The position numbers and the translations under genes are program-made. The notes beneath the pieces were generated by a model. It searched no databases and was not told where the DNA came from. It worked only from the letters and a program-made list of their open reading frames with translations. Below are positions 26,537 to 34,366 of a stretch of DNA of 64,000 bases, one piece after another. This stretch comes from an uncultured Clostridia bacterium (GTDB lineage: Bacteria; Bacillota; Clostridia; Christensenellales; Borkfalkiaceae), in assembly GCA_944340905.1 (NCBI GenBank), contig CALVLT010000006.1, forward strand, positions 1 through 64,000. Direction: 5' to 3'. Position 1 is the first letter of the stretch, and every line of letters starts with the position of its first letter.

Positions 26537-28071
26537 GCCACACCTCCCGATAGTGATGTCTGCGTAAATACAACGTTGACTTGCGTCAGATAGCTCTTGC
26601 TCAGCGAATAGGTGATCGTAAGATCGTCTTGTTCCCGTGCTGCCGAAGATCGCAGCGGGAAATCGGACAGCCCCGCAAAGGAAATGCGGTAATATTCGGA
26701 GCTTCCCGAACTCACGTCTGCAAGATTGCTGCAGACGCCGAAAAGGTCGTGATATTGTTCCATGGTATAGCTTTCGAGTTGGTCGGGCGTGACTTCCGTC
26801 CTGTCCCCATTGTAGAATTCAGAAATCGGGTGAACGTAGTTGACGACCGATTCGCTGATGGGCGCGACGTGGTGGAAGGAGAGGATGCTGTTGCCCGTGT
26901 AATTTCCGGTCTGCGCGTCGCGTTCAAAGGTCTTTTGAATGCGCACCTGCGTGGTGTCGTTCAAAGACGTGTGATCCGCGCTCACCGTCTGCGCATCGGC
27001 ATCAAAGTGGTAGCCCGTCACCGTGGCACCGTTGAAGTCATACAGCCCCCCCGCCGTCGGCTTGAGAAAATCGGTATAATCCCATGTATCTCCGTTCACA
27101 GCGCCGCTATCGTCGCTTTGCGGATCGTCCTCCGATTTCCAATAGCGGTTGTAGTCGGCGCTCGGAATGTTCTCCGCAAGCGTAAGATACAGCACGAACT
27201 GCTTTTCTGCAGGCTCGTTCGCGGAGAAGGAGAACGCATCGCCGCCGAGCACGATGTCGACGGTATAGAACGGAACCTGTTTTTCAAGATCGAGAAAGAG
27301 CTGCGGATAGATATTACTGCTGTTGCCGCTCTCGTTGCGGCCAAACCCGAGGGAATACTGCGTGACGGAATTGCTTGCGGTAATGGAAATTGTTGTCCTG
27401 CTCGTCTGCCCCGTTGCCGTAACCGTACCTTCGAGCGACGTCACGCCGCCCTCTTCCGACGAGGTAAACCCGCCCTGCATGGTGAGCTGCTCGTCATTCA
27501 TGCCGTCGTTGACGGCGATATAATCACGGAAATATGCGGTGTTGAGGGTTTCTGTTCCATTTTCCGCATACATGCGGTAGTCAAATGGCTCCGCATAGGT
27601 ATAGTAGCCCGTTTCGGTGGTCGGTTTGTTGACTTGATAGATCATATTGCCGAGAATGTACTGCGGCGTGACGGCACGCGTGCCGTCCGTGAGCTGCAGC
27701 ACAAGGTTATCGGCAAATTCAGCGGGAAGGTACAGCCGCAGCGTCGCCTGCAAATCGACGTCGCTCATGCGAAGAACGGAACCGTCCGCACCCTCTTCAT
27801 AGTTGCGCAGCGTAAAACGGATGGTGCGCGGCGTGCCCTGCCTTGTTCCCGAATTCAGCCAGAAATTGGCATTGGTATAGGTGTTGGAAGAAACGTTATC
27901 GATCTCATAGGAAATGACAAAGGGAGAAATCCCTGCCGAGAGGTCGCCGCTCGTGGCGGTCGAATAGCGCGAAAAAGTGACGCCCGTGAAAAGAATGCTC
28001 ACGACGAGAAGATAGCAAAGATATGTAAGAACGGGAAGTTTCTTAGTTTTTTTCGTGCTGTTCTTCTTCAT
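26533..28071 (-). CDS. Secreted protein with SipW-type signal peptide, unknown family
   Basis: A 512-aa protein. A basic start MKKNSTKKTKK and hydrophobic segment (about 13-32) lead to GVTFSRYSTATSGDLSAG, resembling SipW-cognate signals, so removal near residue 35 is expected. The mature part has beta-rich character, with FTLRNYEEGADGSVLRMSD and YTVDIVLGGDAFSFSAN, and acidic surface patches. Few cysteines (one, near residue 467) and no C-terminal anchor. I do not recognise a catalytic motif. It is encoded directly after sipW with a 29-nt overlap and before the 1211-aa gene with an ATGA overlap, so the three are almost certainly one operon and the protein is probably a partner or fibre component. 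Confidence 0.75.
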   Translation of the reverse strand: MKKNSTKKTKKLPVLTYLCYLLVVSILFTGVTFSRYSTATSGDLSAGISPFVISYEIDNVSSNTYTNANFWLNSGTRQGTPRTIRFTLRNYEEGADGSVLRMSDVDLQATLRLYLPAEFADNLVLQLTDGTRAVTPQYILGNMIYQVNKPTTETGYYTYAEPFDYRMYAENGTETLNTAYFRDYIAVNDGMNDEQLTMQGGFTSSEEGGVTSLEGTVTATGQTSRTTISITASNSVTQYSLGFGRNESGNSSNIYPQLFLDLEKQVPFYTVDIVLGGDAFSFSANEPAEKQFVLYLTLAENIPSADYNRYWKSEDDPQSDDSGAVNGDTWDYTDFLKPTAGGLYDFNGATVTGYHFDADAQTVSADHTSLNDTTQVRIQKTFERDAQTGNYTGNSILSFHHVAPISESVVNYVHPISEFYNGDRTEVTPDQLESYTMEQYHDLFGVCSNLADVSSGSSEYYRISFAGLSDFPLRSSAAREQDDLTITYSLSKSYLTQVNVVFTQTSLSGGVA

Positions 28072-28585
28072 TCCTTTTCCTGAACGCTCCCGTCAGCAGA
28101 TCGGTGAGCAGCCAGATCACGACGCCTGCACCGATGATAATAAACAGTCCGAGCGGACTTTGAAAAAAAGTGACGACCGAACCGAATCCCGCCCACACGG
28201 CAACCACTTTGCCTACGATGGCATCCGTCTGCACGGGGGCATCTTCGGCGTTGTTGGCATCCCCCTTCGTTACGATGGCGCCGTTTTCAATGCGGATGAT
28301 GCGGTGCGTGACATGGCCGCCGTGCGCATCGTCGCGATAGGTGACGATATCCCCCACGCCGTATTCTTCCTGCGCCGCCGTGACGATGACGTCCCCTACG
28401 GCGATCTCCGGCTCCATGCTGCCCGACGCCACCACGGCAAAGGACACCCCGAAGAAGGTGGGCATGTCGTTGTGAAACGCATAACGGGCGATGAGCATAT
28501 AGACGTTGTAGACGGCAAGCACGCCCACCACAACGAGCAATATCCCCTTTATGACCGCGCCGACGATGCGCACCGGTTTTTTCAT
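28043..28585 (-). CDS. sipW: SipW-type (ER-type Ser/His) signal peptidase, copy 1
   Basis: A 180-aa membrane peptidase of the SipW/SPC21 class. Membrane segments lie at about 9-32 and 137-165. The nucleophile is in ASGSMEP (Ser56), and the base is His in HVTHRI (His94), not Lys; KGDANNAEDAPVQ is the conserved third box. Such enzymes process TasA-type precursors in B. subtilis. It lies immediately upstream of two genes whose products carry SipW-type signals and 6 nt downstream of a membrane-anchored TasA-like protein. GGGAG precedes the ATG. Confidence 0.93.
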   Translation of the reverse strand: MKKPVRIVGAVIKGILLVVVGVLAVYNVYMLIARYAFHNDMPTFFGVSFAVVASGSMEPEIAVGDVIVTAAQEEYGVGDIVTYRDDAHGGHVTHRIIRIENGAIVTKGDANNAEDAPVQTDAIVGKVVAVWAGFGSVVTFFQSPLGLFIIIGAGVVIWLLTDLLTGAFRKRNEEEQHEKN

Positions 28586-28591
28586 GACGGC

Positions 28592-30160
28592 TCACTCCCT
28601 GACATATGCCGTGAAGGCGATATTCAGCGTGTACGCCGCGCCGTTCTCACCGGCAATCGTGTCAACTTCGTCGTTGTCCTGCCAGTACCATTCGATCTCA
28701 AACACCGTGGTGGAATCGGGTTCGATGGTCATGTCGTAGATGCTCAGTTCCTCCGTGCCCACGTGTTCGGTAATGCCCGATACATACACGCCGTCCCGCT
28801 TGAGTTTGTAAACCAAACCGATTCCGTGCGTGTTTTCCTCGGAAAAGATGAGTGCAAACACCAGGGTGTCCGCATTGTCGTTGCGCAGGGCAAAGCGGTA
28901 CGTTCCCTGCATGCCCGGCGCGATGACCGTATCTCCGAACGTCTCATTCATGAATACAGGCAGGTTTTCCTCGTCCTGCCACTGCGTTCCATCCTCATGC
29001 GCCACAAACAGAACGGGTGCATAGTCGGTGGAACGGGACATAAAATACGAGCTGAGCACGACGGAGAGCACCGTCGCCACCGCAAGAATAATAACGATCA
29101 GCAGAACGGGCAGCCAGCCAAAGCGGCGGATGGTGGCAAGATAGGCGTTGTCAAGCGTTAAAATATTGTCGTTCTTGTCGACATATGCGGTGCGCGCCTC
29201 GCCCGCGTAGAGAAACACGTTGGTGTCCTCCTTGCGGAATTCGCCGTGCACTTCGTCCTCTTCGCCGCGCCAGACGCATTTGCGGATCTTGCCCACCCGT
29301 CTGCCCTTCTTATCGACGACGGCGGCACGGCGGGGCAGGCGCACGTCGATCGCCTCCGGTTCGCCGATGTCCTGAGCGTCGTCCGCCTCGTCATCCTCCT
29401 CCGACGCGGGAACCGCGGCGGGCAATACGGGCGGCAGCGCGGCGGCGGTTTCGGCAGCAGCGCCTTCGGCAGGCCGGTTTACATAGACAATTTTGGTCTT
29501 TCTCCTGCGCGGGGAGCGGAACACGCCCGCCTGGTCGCGCGGAATATAGCTCTCATCCTTCACAAAGCCGTTGGCGAGCATCAGTTCCTCGATCAGCTCG
29601 AGCGCATAGCGCACCTGTCGGTCGGAAGAAAGTTTTATCATGAAGGGGGTCTTTGCGTAGCGCACGACCTCCGTATAGTCCTTATGGTGATACTTCTGTA
29701 CATTGTATGCCTTGGGATCGAGCGCAAGAAACAGGCGCAGATACCCGCCCACAAGGCACAGTCTTGCAAGCAGTTTTTTGCCTGCGGCAAATGTTTCCCC
29801 GCTGCTTGTGATGCGCGAGCGCAGCTGCCTGAGCTTTTTTTCGGCAGACCGATAGCTCAGAAAGGCATTTTTGACCGCGTCATAACGACGGCCCGCCGAA
29901 TAACCGGCATCCGCCATGCGCGCTGCGAACGTTCTGTGTTCAGATGATGGAACGAAGGGTACGGAATGCGCTGCCGCCTGCGGCGCGTCACTCTGTTGCG
30001 GTGTACCGTCCTGCGGCACATCGCTTTGCGTTACGGCGTCCTGCGGCGCGTCGCTTTGCGGTGTACCGTCCTGCGGCAAATCTGCACGTTCCCCCTCTGC
30101 ACGAACCTGTGTCTTGGTCGGATCGTCCCCCATTCCGGCCCCTCTCTCATGATCCTGCAT
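28592..30160 (-). CDS. Membrane protein: cytosolic domain, TM, TasA/camelysin-like outer domain
   Basis: A 522-aa bitopic protein. Residues about 20-65 are 10-11-aa repeats of the PQDGTPQSDA type. Residues 70-200 form a basic helical domain I do not recognise (LRQLRSRITSSGETFAAGKKLLARL). A linker (about 225-330) is partly acidic. One membrane helix lies near 345-370 (WLPVLLIVIILAVATVLSVV). The outer domain (about 380-522) resembles the TasA/M73 fold: APGMQGTYRFALRNDNADT, then PDSTTVFEIEWYWQDNDEVDT, the W-x-W...DT signature. It may anchor or nucleate the secreted partners, playing a TapA-like part. First gene of the operon. ATG at 30133 behind GAGAGGGG is an alternative start. Confidence 0.72.
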   Translation of the reverse strand: MQDHERGAGMGDDPTKTQVRAEGERADLPQDGTPQSDAPQDAVTQSDVPQDGTPQQSDAPQAAAHSVPFVPSSEHRTFAARMADAGYSAGRRYDAVKNAFLSYRSAEKKLRQLRSRITSSGETFAAGKKLLARLCLVGGYLRLFLALDPKAYNVQKYHHKDYTEVVRYAKTPFMIKLSSDRQVRYALELIEELMLANGFVKDESYIPRDQAGVFRSPRRRKTKIVYVNRPAEGAAAETAAALPPVLPAAVPASEEDDEADDAQDIGEPEAIDVRLPRRAAVVDKKGRRVGKIRKCVWRGEEDEVHGEFRKEDTNVFLYAGEARTAYVDKNDNILTLDNAYLATIRRFGWLPVLLIVIILAVATVLSVVLSSYFMSRSTDYAPVLFVAHEDGTQWQDEENLPVFMNETFGDTVIAPGMQGTYRFALRNDNADTLVFALIFSEENTHGIGLVYKLKRDGVYVSGITEHVGTEELSIYDMTIEPDSTTVFEIEWYWQDNDEVDTIAGENGAAYTLNIAFTAYVRE

Positions 30161-30208
30161 AATGGTATGCTTTTCTCCGTATCTTTCTCAGAAAAGTACG
30201 CCCGTGAT

Positions 30209-30249
30209 CCGCGCATACATCCCGCCCTGCGGACGAGATGCATGCGCGG
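30209..30249 (-). promoter_or_regulatory. Imperfect hairpin in leader of the SipW operon
   Basis: About 13-nt arms CCGCGCATACATC... / ...GATGCATGCGCGG with one mismatch, 49 nt before the 30160 start codon. It could affect transcription or translation of the operon; no T-run follows it on the minus strand. Confidence 0.4.
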
Positions 30250-30361
30250 CGGACATTGCGGAAGATAACTTCCCCCAGCCACCGCGATACCACACCTACG
30301 CGGCACGGCAATTATTTTTTAGAAGTCTGGAAAAAAATTGTTCGTTCTGATTTTTGAAAAA

Positions 30362-31105
30362 TCAGTCACCCGATGCTGCGGGGATCTGGGCGCTCTGAAC
30401 TGCCTTATACGTCAACGTCGTCGAAAGAGATGCAAGATTTTCACCAAACCAAGTGTCGATGGCATCTGCAAGCGTCTCACTCGTGCCGGAAAGCGTTGCA
30501 TCCGTATCAAGCGACGTCCAAGTCACTTCCGCAAAGACGTACAGTGTCTGCGCAAAACCAACCGTCATCGTGATTTCGCTTCCGCTGGTGTAGTCTTGGC
30601 TTCCTGTTCCGCCTTGATCCGTCCCCGTATACAGTTTCAACTCGAACACCTTGTTGAACTGATCCTGCGAAGGCGTACCCGTAACAGCGCCCTCGCTCAA
30701 GGACATCCCAGAGCCAAGTTGGGTTGCATAAGCAGTCCCCGCCTGATTGTTGCCTCTGTTAAATACGGGCGAAAGATCGGATGCGGTAATCGTCAGCTTG
30801 CCTGCGACTTCAATGTTGTACTTGATCGTTGCAACGAGAACCTTACCCGTGGTGTTCGTACGATCTTTGGCGTCGCTATAGTCATCCACAGAGGGCGTAA
30901 GTTTCTCGGCAAGCGATACATCGAAAGCCCCGGACGAACCTGCACCGGTAAGGCTGACATCCCACAGGGCAATGTTCGTCGTAGCGCTTCCGTTCCCGCC
31001 GCTGGTGTAGCGCGCGAACGTGCTGCCGAGGAAGCAGCAGCTGATGAGCGTCAGTGCGACAAGCGCAACAAACAACTTCGTGATGATGCTCTTCTTCTTT
31101 GTCAT
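30362..31105 (-). CDS. TasA-like secreted protein with SipW-type signal peptide
   Basis: A 247-aa secreted protein. Signal: basic MTKKKSIITK, hydrophobic 11-27, then GSTFARYTSGGNGSATTN, a clear SipW-cognate cleavage region. The mature part is about 215 aa, Ser/Thr/Gly-rich and beta-stranded, with ATTNIALWDVSLTG near its start, GKVLVATIKYNIEVAGKLTI in the middle and TMTVGFAQTLYVFAEVTW near the end, recalling TasA/camelysin jelly-roll strands. No cysteines in the mature chain. AAAGGAG precedes the ATG. It is a separate transcription unit from the operon below it (200-nt gap) and the likely major fibre or surface-layer subunit, by analogy with TasA. Confidence 0.78.
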   Translation of the reverse strand: MTKKKSIITKLFVALVALTLISCCFLGSTFARYTSGGNGSATTNIALWDVSLTGAGSSGAFDVSLAEKLTPSVDDYSDAKDRTNTTGKVLVATIKYNIEVAGKLTITASDLSPVFNRGNNQAGTAYATQLGSGMSLSEGAVTGTPSQDQFNKVFELKLYTGTDQGGTGSQDYTSGSEITMTVGFAQTLYVFAEVTWTSLDTDATLSGTSETLADAIDTWFGENLASLSTTLTYKAVQSAQIPAASGD

Positions 31106-32158
31106 TTTTTCCTACTCCTTTCAATTTGTTTTTATGTAAAACGGCAACGCGTGTGGCACAGTCGCCGATTTTACCTTCTGTTCTCTTACCCCTATCCCCG
31201 TCATTCTGAGGGGGCGCAGCCCCCGTGAGAATCCCCTTATAGACGACAGCGAGCACATGACCGCGTTCTCATGTCCCTAAGACAATGTACGGGGGACTCT
31301 TCGCTGCGCTCTGAGTGACGGTTGCCGACAGTGGCTTCCCCTTGGGGGGAAGCTGTCACCGAAGGTGACTGATGAGGGGGTTTGCCCTCTCGAACACTTG
31401 CTGCCCCTCATCCATCAGGCTCGCCTGCCACCGTCTTGGCGGCACCAAGGTGAAGTGCCGCCTGCGGTACTTCGCGCTGCGCGCTCGTGTGCCGCTTCGG
31501 ACAAATGCTTCCGCCAGCGGGCATGTCGTCCTCGCGTCGGACACGGATTTTGCGCTGATAAAGCAAAATCCTTAGTTCAAAGCGCGCGCACAGCGCACTG
31601 CGCTGCTGCGCATGACGCATGGCTCACCCCCCGCGTTCTTTTGCCCTCCCTGTGCAAGGGAGGGTGCCGAGCTTGCGAGGCAGGAGGGTTGTTATGCTTG
31701 TTTATAGCCTACTTCGACAACCCTCTCTGTCAGCTCCGCTGACGTCTCCCCCTTGCACAGGGGGAGCATATTGCCGCACCCTTAAGACAATGTATTAGGG
31801 GATTCCTTCGTCGCCTTCGGCTCCTCTGAATGACGTTGAGCGACACAAGGCGTAAAACGGGGATTCTTCGTCGCCTTCGGCTCCTCTGAATGACGTTGAG
31901 CGACACAAGGCGTAAAACGGGGATTCTTCGTCGCCTTCGGCTCCTCTGAATGACGTTGAGCGACACAAGGCGTAAAACGAAGTTATGACGGTAAGCGAGC
32001 TGCCGGTACCGCGTCATTCTGAGCGGAACGCAGTGGAGCGACAGAATCCCCTCGCAGAATGGAGTTGCCATCACTCGCGTGACAAATATATAGCTCTCCG
32101 TATTCTATTATATCCCCCCCCGTGATATGTCAAGGGTTTTTATCAACATTGGCGGAAT
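31106..32158. repeat. 1-kb gene-free repeat region, right flank of SipW locus
   Basis: No supported gene. It contains the unit AAGACAATGTACGGGGG at 31279 (shared with 22624) and a related copy at 31783; a GGCTTCCCC...GGGGAAGC stem with a CACCGAAGGTGACTGATGAGG tail near 31333-31380; and two mutually inverted elements, CCCTCCCTGTGCAAGGGAGGG (about 31650) through GAGGGTTGT, and ACAACCCTC through CCCCCTTGCACAGGGGGAG (about 31719-31768). A 60-bp tandem array follows at 31801-31980, then a further GTCATTCTGAGCGGAACG copy near 32012. These are dispersed bacterial palindromic repeats without transposase. Confidence 0.7.
31801..31980. repeat. Tandem array of three 60-bp units
   Basis: Three head-to-tail copies of exactly 60 bp (31801, 31861, 31921), differing only at the first few bases of copy 1 and the last base of copy 3. 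Each holds TTCGTCGCCTTCGGCTCC and GAATGACGTTGAGCGACAC. There are no unique spacers, so this is not a CRISPR array. Confidence 0.95.
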
Positions 32159-32953
32159 TTATTTGTCCGAGGCATCATCCGAGGCGGGCGCATCCTGTTC
32201 ATCCTGTGCCTCTTCGTCCAGTCCCTGCGCCCGCACGAGCGCCCGCAGGCGCTGCAGCTCCTCGTCCTTGTCGCGCAATTCGCTGCGCGCGCTCTCGAGT
32301 TCGCTCTCCCGCTCCCCCTCCTGCGCCGCGCTCTCCGCCCTGATTCTGCGGTTATACAGCACGATGCGCGTGATATCATATGCGATAAACAGCAATACGG
32401 GAATGCCGATAAACACGAGGATGCCGACGGGCGTCTGCAAAAACATGGCAAAACCGCCCAGCCCTGCCACGCTGCCCGTGCAGATGCCCACCACATTGGA
32501 GAGCGGAATGGAGCCGTCCGTCACGGCATTTGCATCGCCGCGCGTGGTGACGGATTGGAGCGCGCCGTCCTCCCCGCGGTTGAGTGCCACTATGCGGTGC
32601 GTGACATATGCGCCGTCGTTCGCACGGAAGGTGACGATGTCCCCCTGTTCGAGCGCCTGTTTGCCTTCGTCGTCAAGAATATGTACGAAGATGAGCGCCC
32701 CTTCGTCAAAGCTGTCCTCCAGGTTCCCGTTCATCGAAGGGGACGTGACTGCAAGCGGCGCAATGCCGAACACGTCGGGCGGAACGTCCTGGCGGACGCT
32801 CCCCTTGATGATGAGCGTGAGATTGATCGCAAATATCGGAATGAGAATGACGGAGAGCACGATCATCACGACCAGCGCCGCAATGTCGCCCTTCCGCCGC
32901 GTTTTTTGTTCGGCGGGCTGTTCATCCTGATGTGTCTGCGCTTGTTCTGCCAT
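32159..32953 (-). CDS. sipW: SipW-type (ER-type Ser/His) signal peptidase, copy 2
   Basis: A 264-aa second SipW-class peptidase. Basic N-tail 1-21, membrane segment about 24-49, nucleophile in TSPSMNG (Ser73), base His in YVTHRI (His119), third box TRGDANAVTDGSIP, second membrane pair about 160-195. It differs from copy 1 by an insertion around the nucleophile (NGNLEDSFDEGALIF) and by a 60-residue charged C-terminal tail that should form a coiled coil (ESARSELRDKDEELQRLRAL). It is a single-gene unit with GAGGAGA upstream, facing the XRE regulator. It may serve the TasA-like 247-aa protein encoded about 1 kb downstream. Confidence 0.9.
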   Translation of the reverse strand: MAEQAQTHQDEQPAEQKTRRKGDIAALVVMIVLSVILIPIFAINLTLIIKGSVRQDVPPDVFGIAPLAVTSPSMNGNLEDSFDEGALIFVHILDDEGKQALEQGDIVTFRANDGAYVTHRIVALNRGEDGALQSVTTRGDANAVTDGSIPLSNVVGICTGSVAGLGGFAMFLQTPVGILVFIGIPVLLFIAYDITRIVLYNRRIRAESAAQEGERESELESARSELRDKDEELQRLRALVRAQGLDEEAQDEQDAPASDDASDK

Positions 32954-33004
32954 GATGTCTCCTCAAGATGGTATAAATTTTATCAGTTTTTTGAGCATAT
33001 TAAA

Positions 33005-33051
33005 ATCGTCAAAAGCCGCCTTAACTCACGTGAAAGCGCACCTTTGACGAT
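33005..33051 (-). promoter_or_regulatory. Inverted repeat in sipW copy 2 leader
   Basis: ATCGTCAAA (33005-33013) and TTTGACGAT (33043-33051), a perfect 9-bp inverted repeat. Read on the minus strand it is followed by TTTTAAT, so it could be a weak attenuator, or two half-sites for a regulator, about 50 nt before the start codon. Confidence 0.4.
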
Positions 33052-33146
33052 AACAAAACGAATTCTGATGAACAAACGGAAAAATGCAAGTTATTTTTCC
33101 TTGCCCAACCGCATGTTAGGCCGTCGATAAGCCACAAAAAAGGAAC

Positions 33147-33168
33147 ACTGTCACGATACTGTCACGAT
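33147..33168. repeat. Tandem 11-bp direct repeat between sipW-2 and XRE gene
   Basis: ACTGTCACGAT twice in tandem (33147-33157 and 33158-33168). An 11-bp period places both copies on the same DNA face, as expected of paired regulator sites. Confidence 0.6.
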
Positions 33169-33223
33169 GAATATTTAAATTCTTAACAAATGCACAACTA
33201 AAAAAACGCAAAATTTTTGAAAT

Positions 33224-33261
33224 CAATCAATACGACAACATTCGTATTTGCAAATTGATTG
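33224..33261. promoter_or_regulatory. Nested inverted repeats upstream of XRE regulator
   Basis: Outer arms CAATCAA (33224-33230) / TTGATTG (33255-33261); inner arms AATACGA (33229-33235) / TCGTATT (33242-33248). Further CGTA/TACG pairs follow at about 33266-33275 and 33305-33312. This is a plausible operator cluster for the adjacent XRE protein. Confidence 0.5.
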
Positions 33262-33339
33262 TATCGTAAATACGTTATTTTGTCAACTCTTTTGCGCTAT
33301 ATATCGTACGTAAATAAGATATATAATAAAAAAATTGAT

Positions 33340-33654
33340 ATGAATCAACCAATGAAAGTGATCGCGCGCATCCGACAACTCAAAAATGACAGAGGCTGGA
33401 CGGATTATCGGCTCGCATCCGAGGCGATGATCCCCCAATCGACACTTGCATCCATGTATGAGCGCAACACGCCCCCGAAGCTGGACATTCTGGAAAATAT
33501 ATGCCACGCATTCGGGATCACGCTTGCCCAATTCTTTCAGGAGGATGAATTGACAGAAATCGTAAGTGAAGACGAGAAGCAGCTGCTGGAGGGTTACCGC
33601 AAACTTTCGTCTGCCAAAAAGAAGGCTCTGCTCGATCTGATCGGCACCGAATAG
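33340..33654 (+). CDS. XRE-family HTH regulator, possible SinR-like control of SipW locus
   Basis: A 104-aa cytosolic regulator. The HTH occupies about residues 5-65: RIRQLKNDRGWTDYRLASEAMIPQSTLASMYERN, then KLDILENICHAFGITLAQFF. A C-terminal helix (about 80-104, EKQLLEGYRKLSSAKKKALLDL) could mediate oligomerisation. TATAAT at 33322-33327 ends 12 nt before ATG 33340 and there is no Shine-Dalgarno site, so the leader is very short; ATG 33352 is an alternative. It faces sipW copy 2 across an AT-rich, repeat-dense region. In B. subtilis the XRE protein SinR represses tapA-sipW-tasA; position alone suggests a similar job here. Confidence 0.8.
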   Translation: MNQPMKVIARIRQLKNDRGWTDYRLASEAMIPQSTLASMYERNTPPKLDILENICHAFGITLAQFFQEDELTEIVSEDEKQLLEGYRKLSSAKKKALLDLIGTE

Positions 33655-33658
33655 CCGT

Positions 33659-34366
33659 TCATACCAATTTGGAGATCTCCTTTTTCAGCCGCTCGATGAT
33701 CTTTTTTTCCAGACGGGAGATATAGCTCTGCGAAATGCCGAGCCGGTCTGCAACGTCCTTTTGCGTCATCTCTTCCTGTCCGCCCAGTCCGAAGCGCATA
33801 TACATGATGCGCCGCTCGCGCTCGGGCAGCTTTTTCAGAGCTTCCTTAAGCAGTTCCTTTTCGACGTTTGCCTCCACACCGCCGTACACCGTTTCGCTGT
33901 CCGTGCCGAGGATATCGGAGAGCAGCAGCTCGTTCCCCTCGAAATCGGTGTTGAGCGGCTCGTCGAAGGAAACCTCGCTCTTGAGTTTGACCGTCCTGCG
34001 CAAATACATCAGAATTTCATTTTCGATGCAGCGCGAGGCATAGGTGGCAAGTTTGATATTTTTATCGGTGCGGAAGGAGTTGATCGCCTTGATCAGCCCG
34101 ATCGTCCCGATGGAGATGAGATCGTCCGCGTCCACGCCCGTGTTCTCGAACTTACGCGAGATATAGACGACGAGGCGCAGATTGTGCTCGATGAGCTTGG
34201 CCTTGACCTCATCCGCCTCCTCCCCCGCCTCCAGCTTGGCAAGCAACTGTGCCTCTTCCTCGGGCGGAAGGGGCAGGGGCAGCGCCTCACTTCCGCAAAG
34301 ATAATGGATGACGTTCGGCGTCCCTATGCTGCTCAGCCACTGTTTCAACGCTCCGAGTATGTTCAT
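33659..34366 (-). CDS. sigE: Sporulation sigma factor SigE (pro-sigma-E)
   Basis: A 235-aa mother-cell sporulation sigma factor. Region 2 reads [38 protein letters not shown] across 58-95, followed by [20 protein letters not shown]; region 4 ends [24 protein letters not shown]. The N-terminal 22 residues form a pro-sequence ending VIHY before [11 protein letters not shown], matching the B. subtilis processing site (YYIGGSEALPPPL). Start 34366 has GGAGGGAG. It overlaps the preceding spoIIGA coding region by 80 nt. A five-base gap separates its end from the XRE gene's stop. Confidence 0.95.
   Translation of the reverse strand: MNILGALKQWLSSIGTPNVIHYLCGSEALPLPLPPEEEAQLLAKLEAGEEADEVKAKLIEHNLRLVVYISRKFENTGVDADDLISIGTIGLIKAINSFRTDKNIKLATYASRCIENEILMYLRRTVKLKSEVSFDEPLNTDFEGNELLLSDILGTDSETVYGGVEANVEKELLKEALKKLPERERRIMYMRFGLGGQEEMTQKDVADRLGISQSYISRLEKKIIERLKKEISKLV

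Noticed and set aside
31365..31742. A 125-codon frame between the TasA-like gene and sipW copy 2
   Set aside because: It lies across palindromic repeats, its sequence is low-complexity and no start signal is seen.
31801..31980. Possible CRISPR array
   Set aside because: The three units are directly joined and 60 bp long, with no unique spacers; no cas genes lie in the window.
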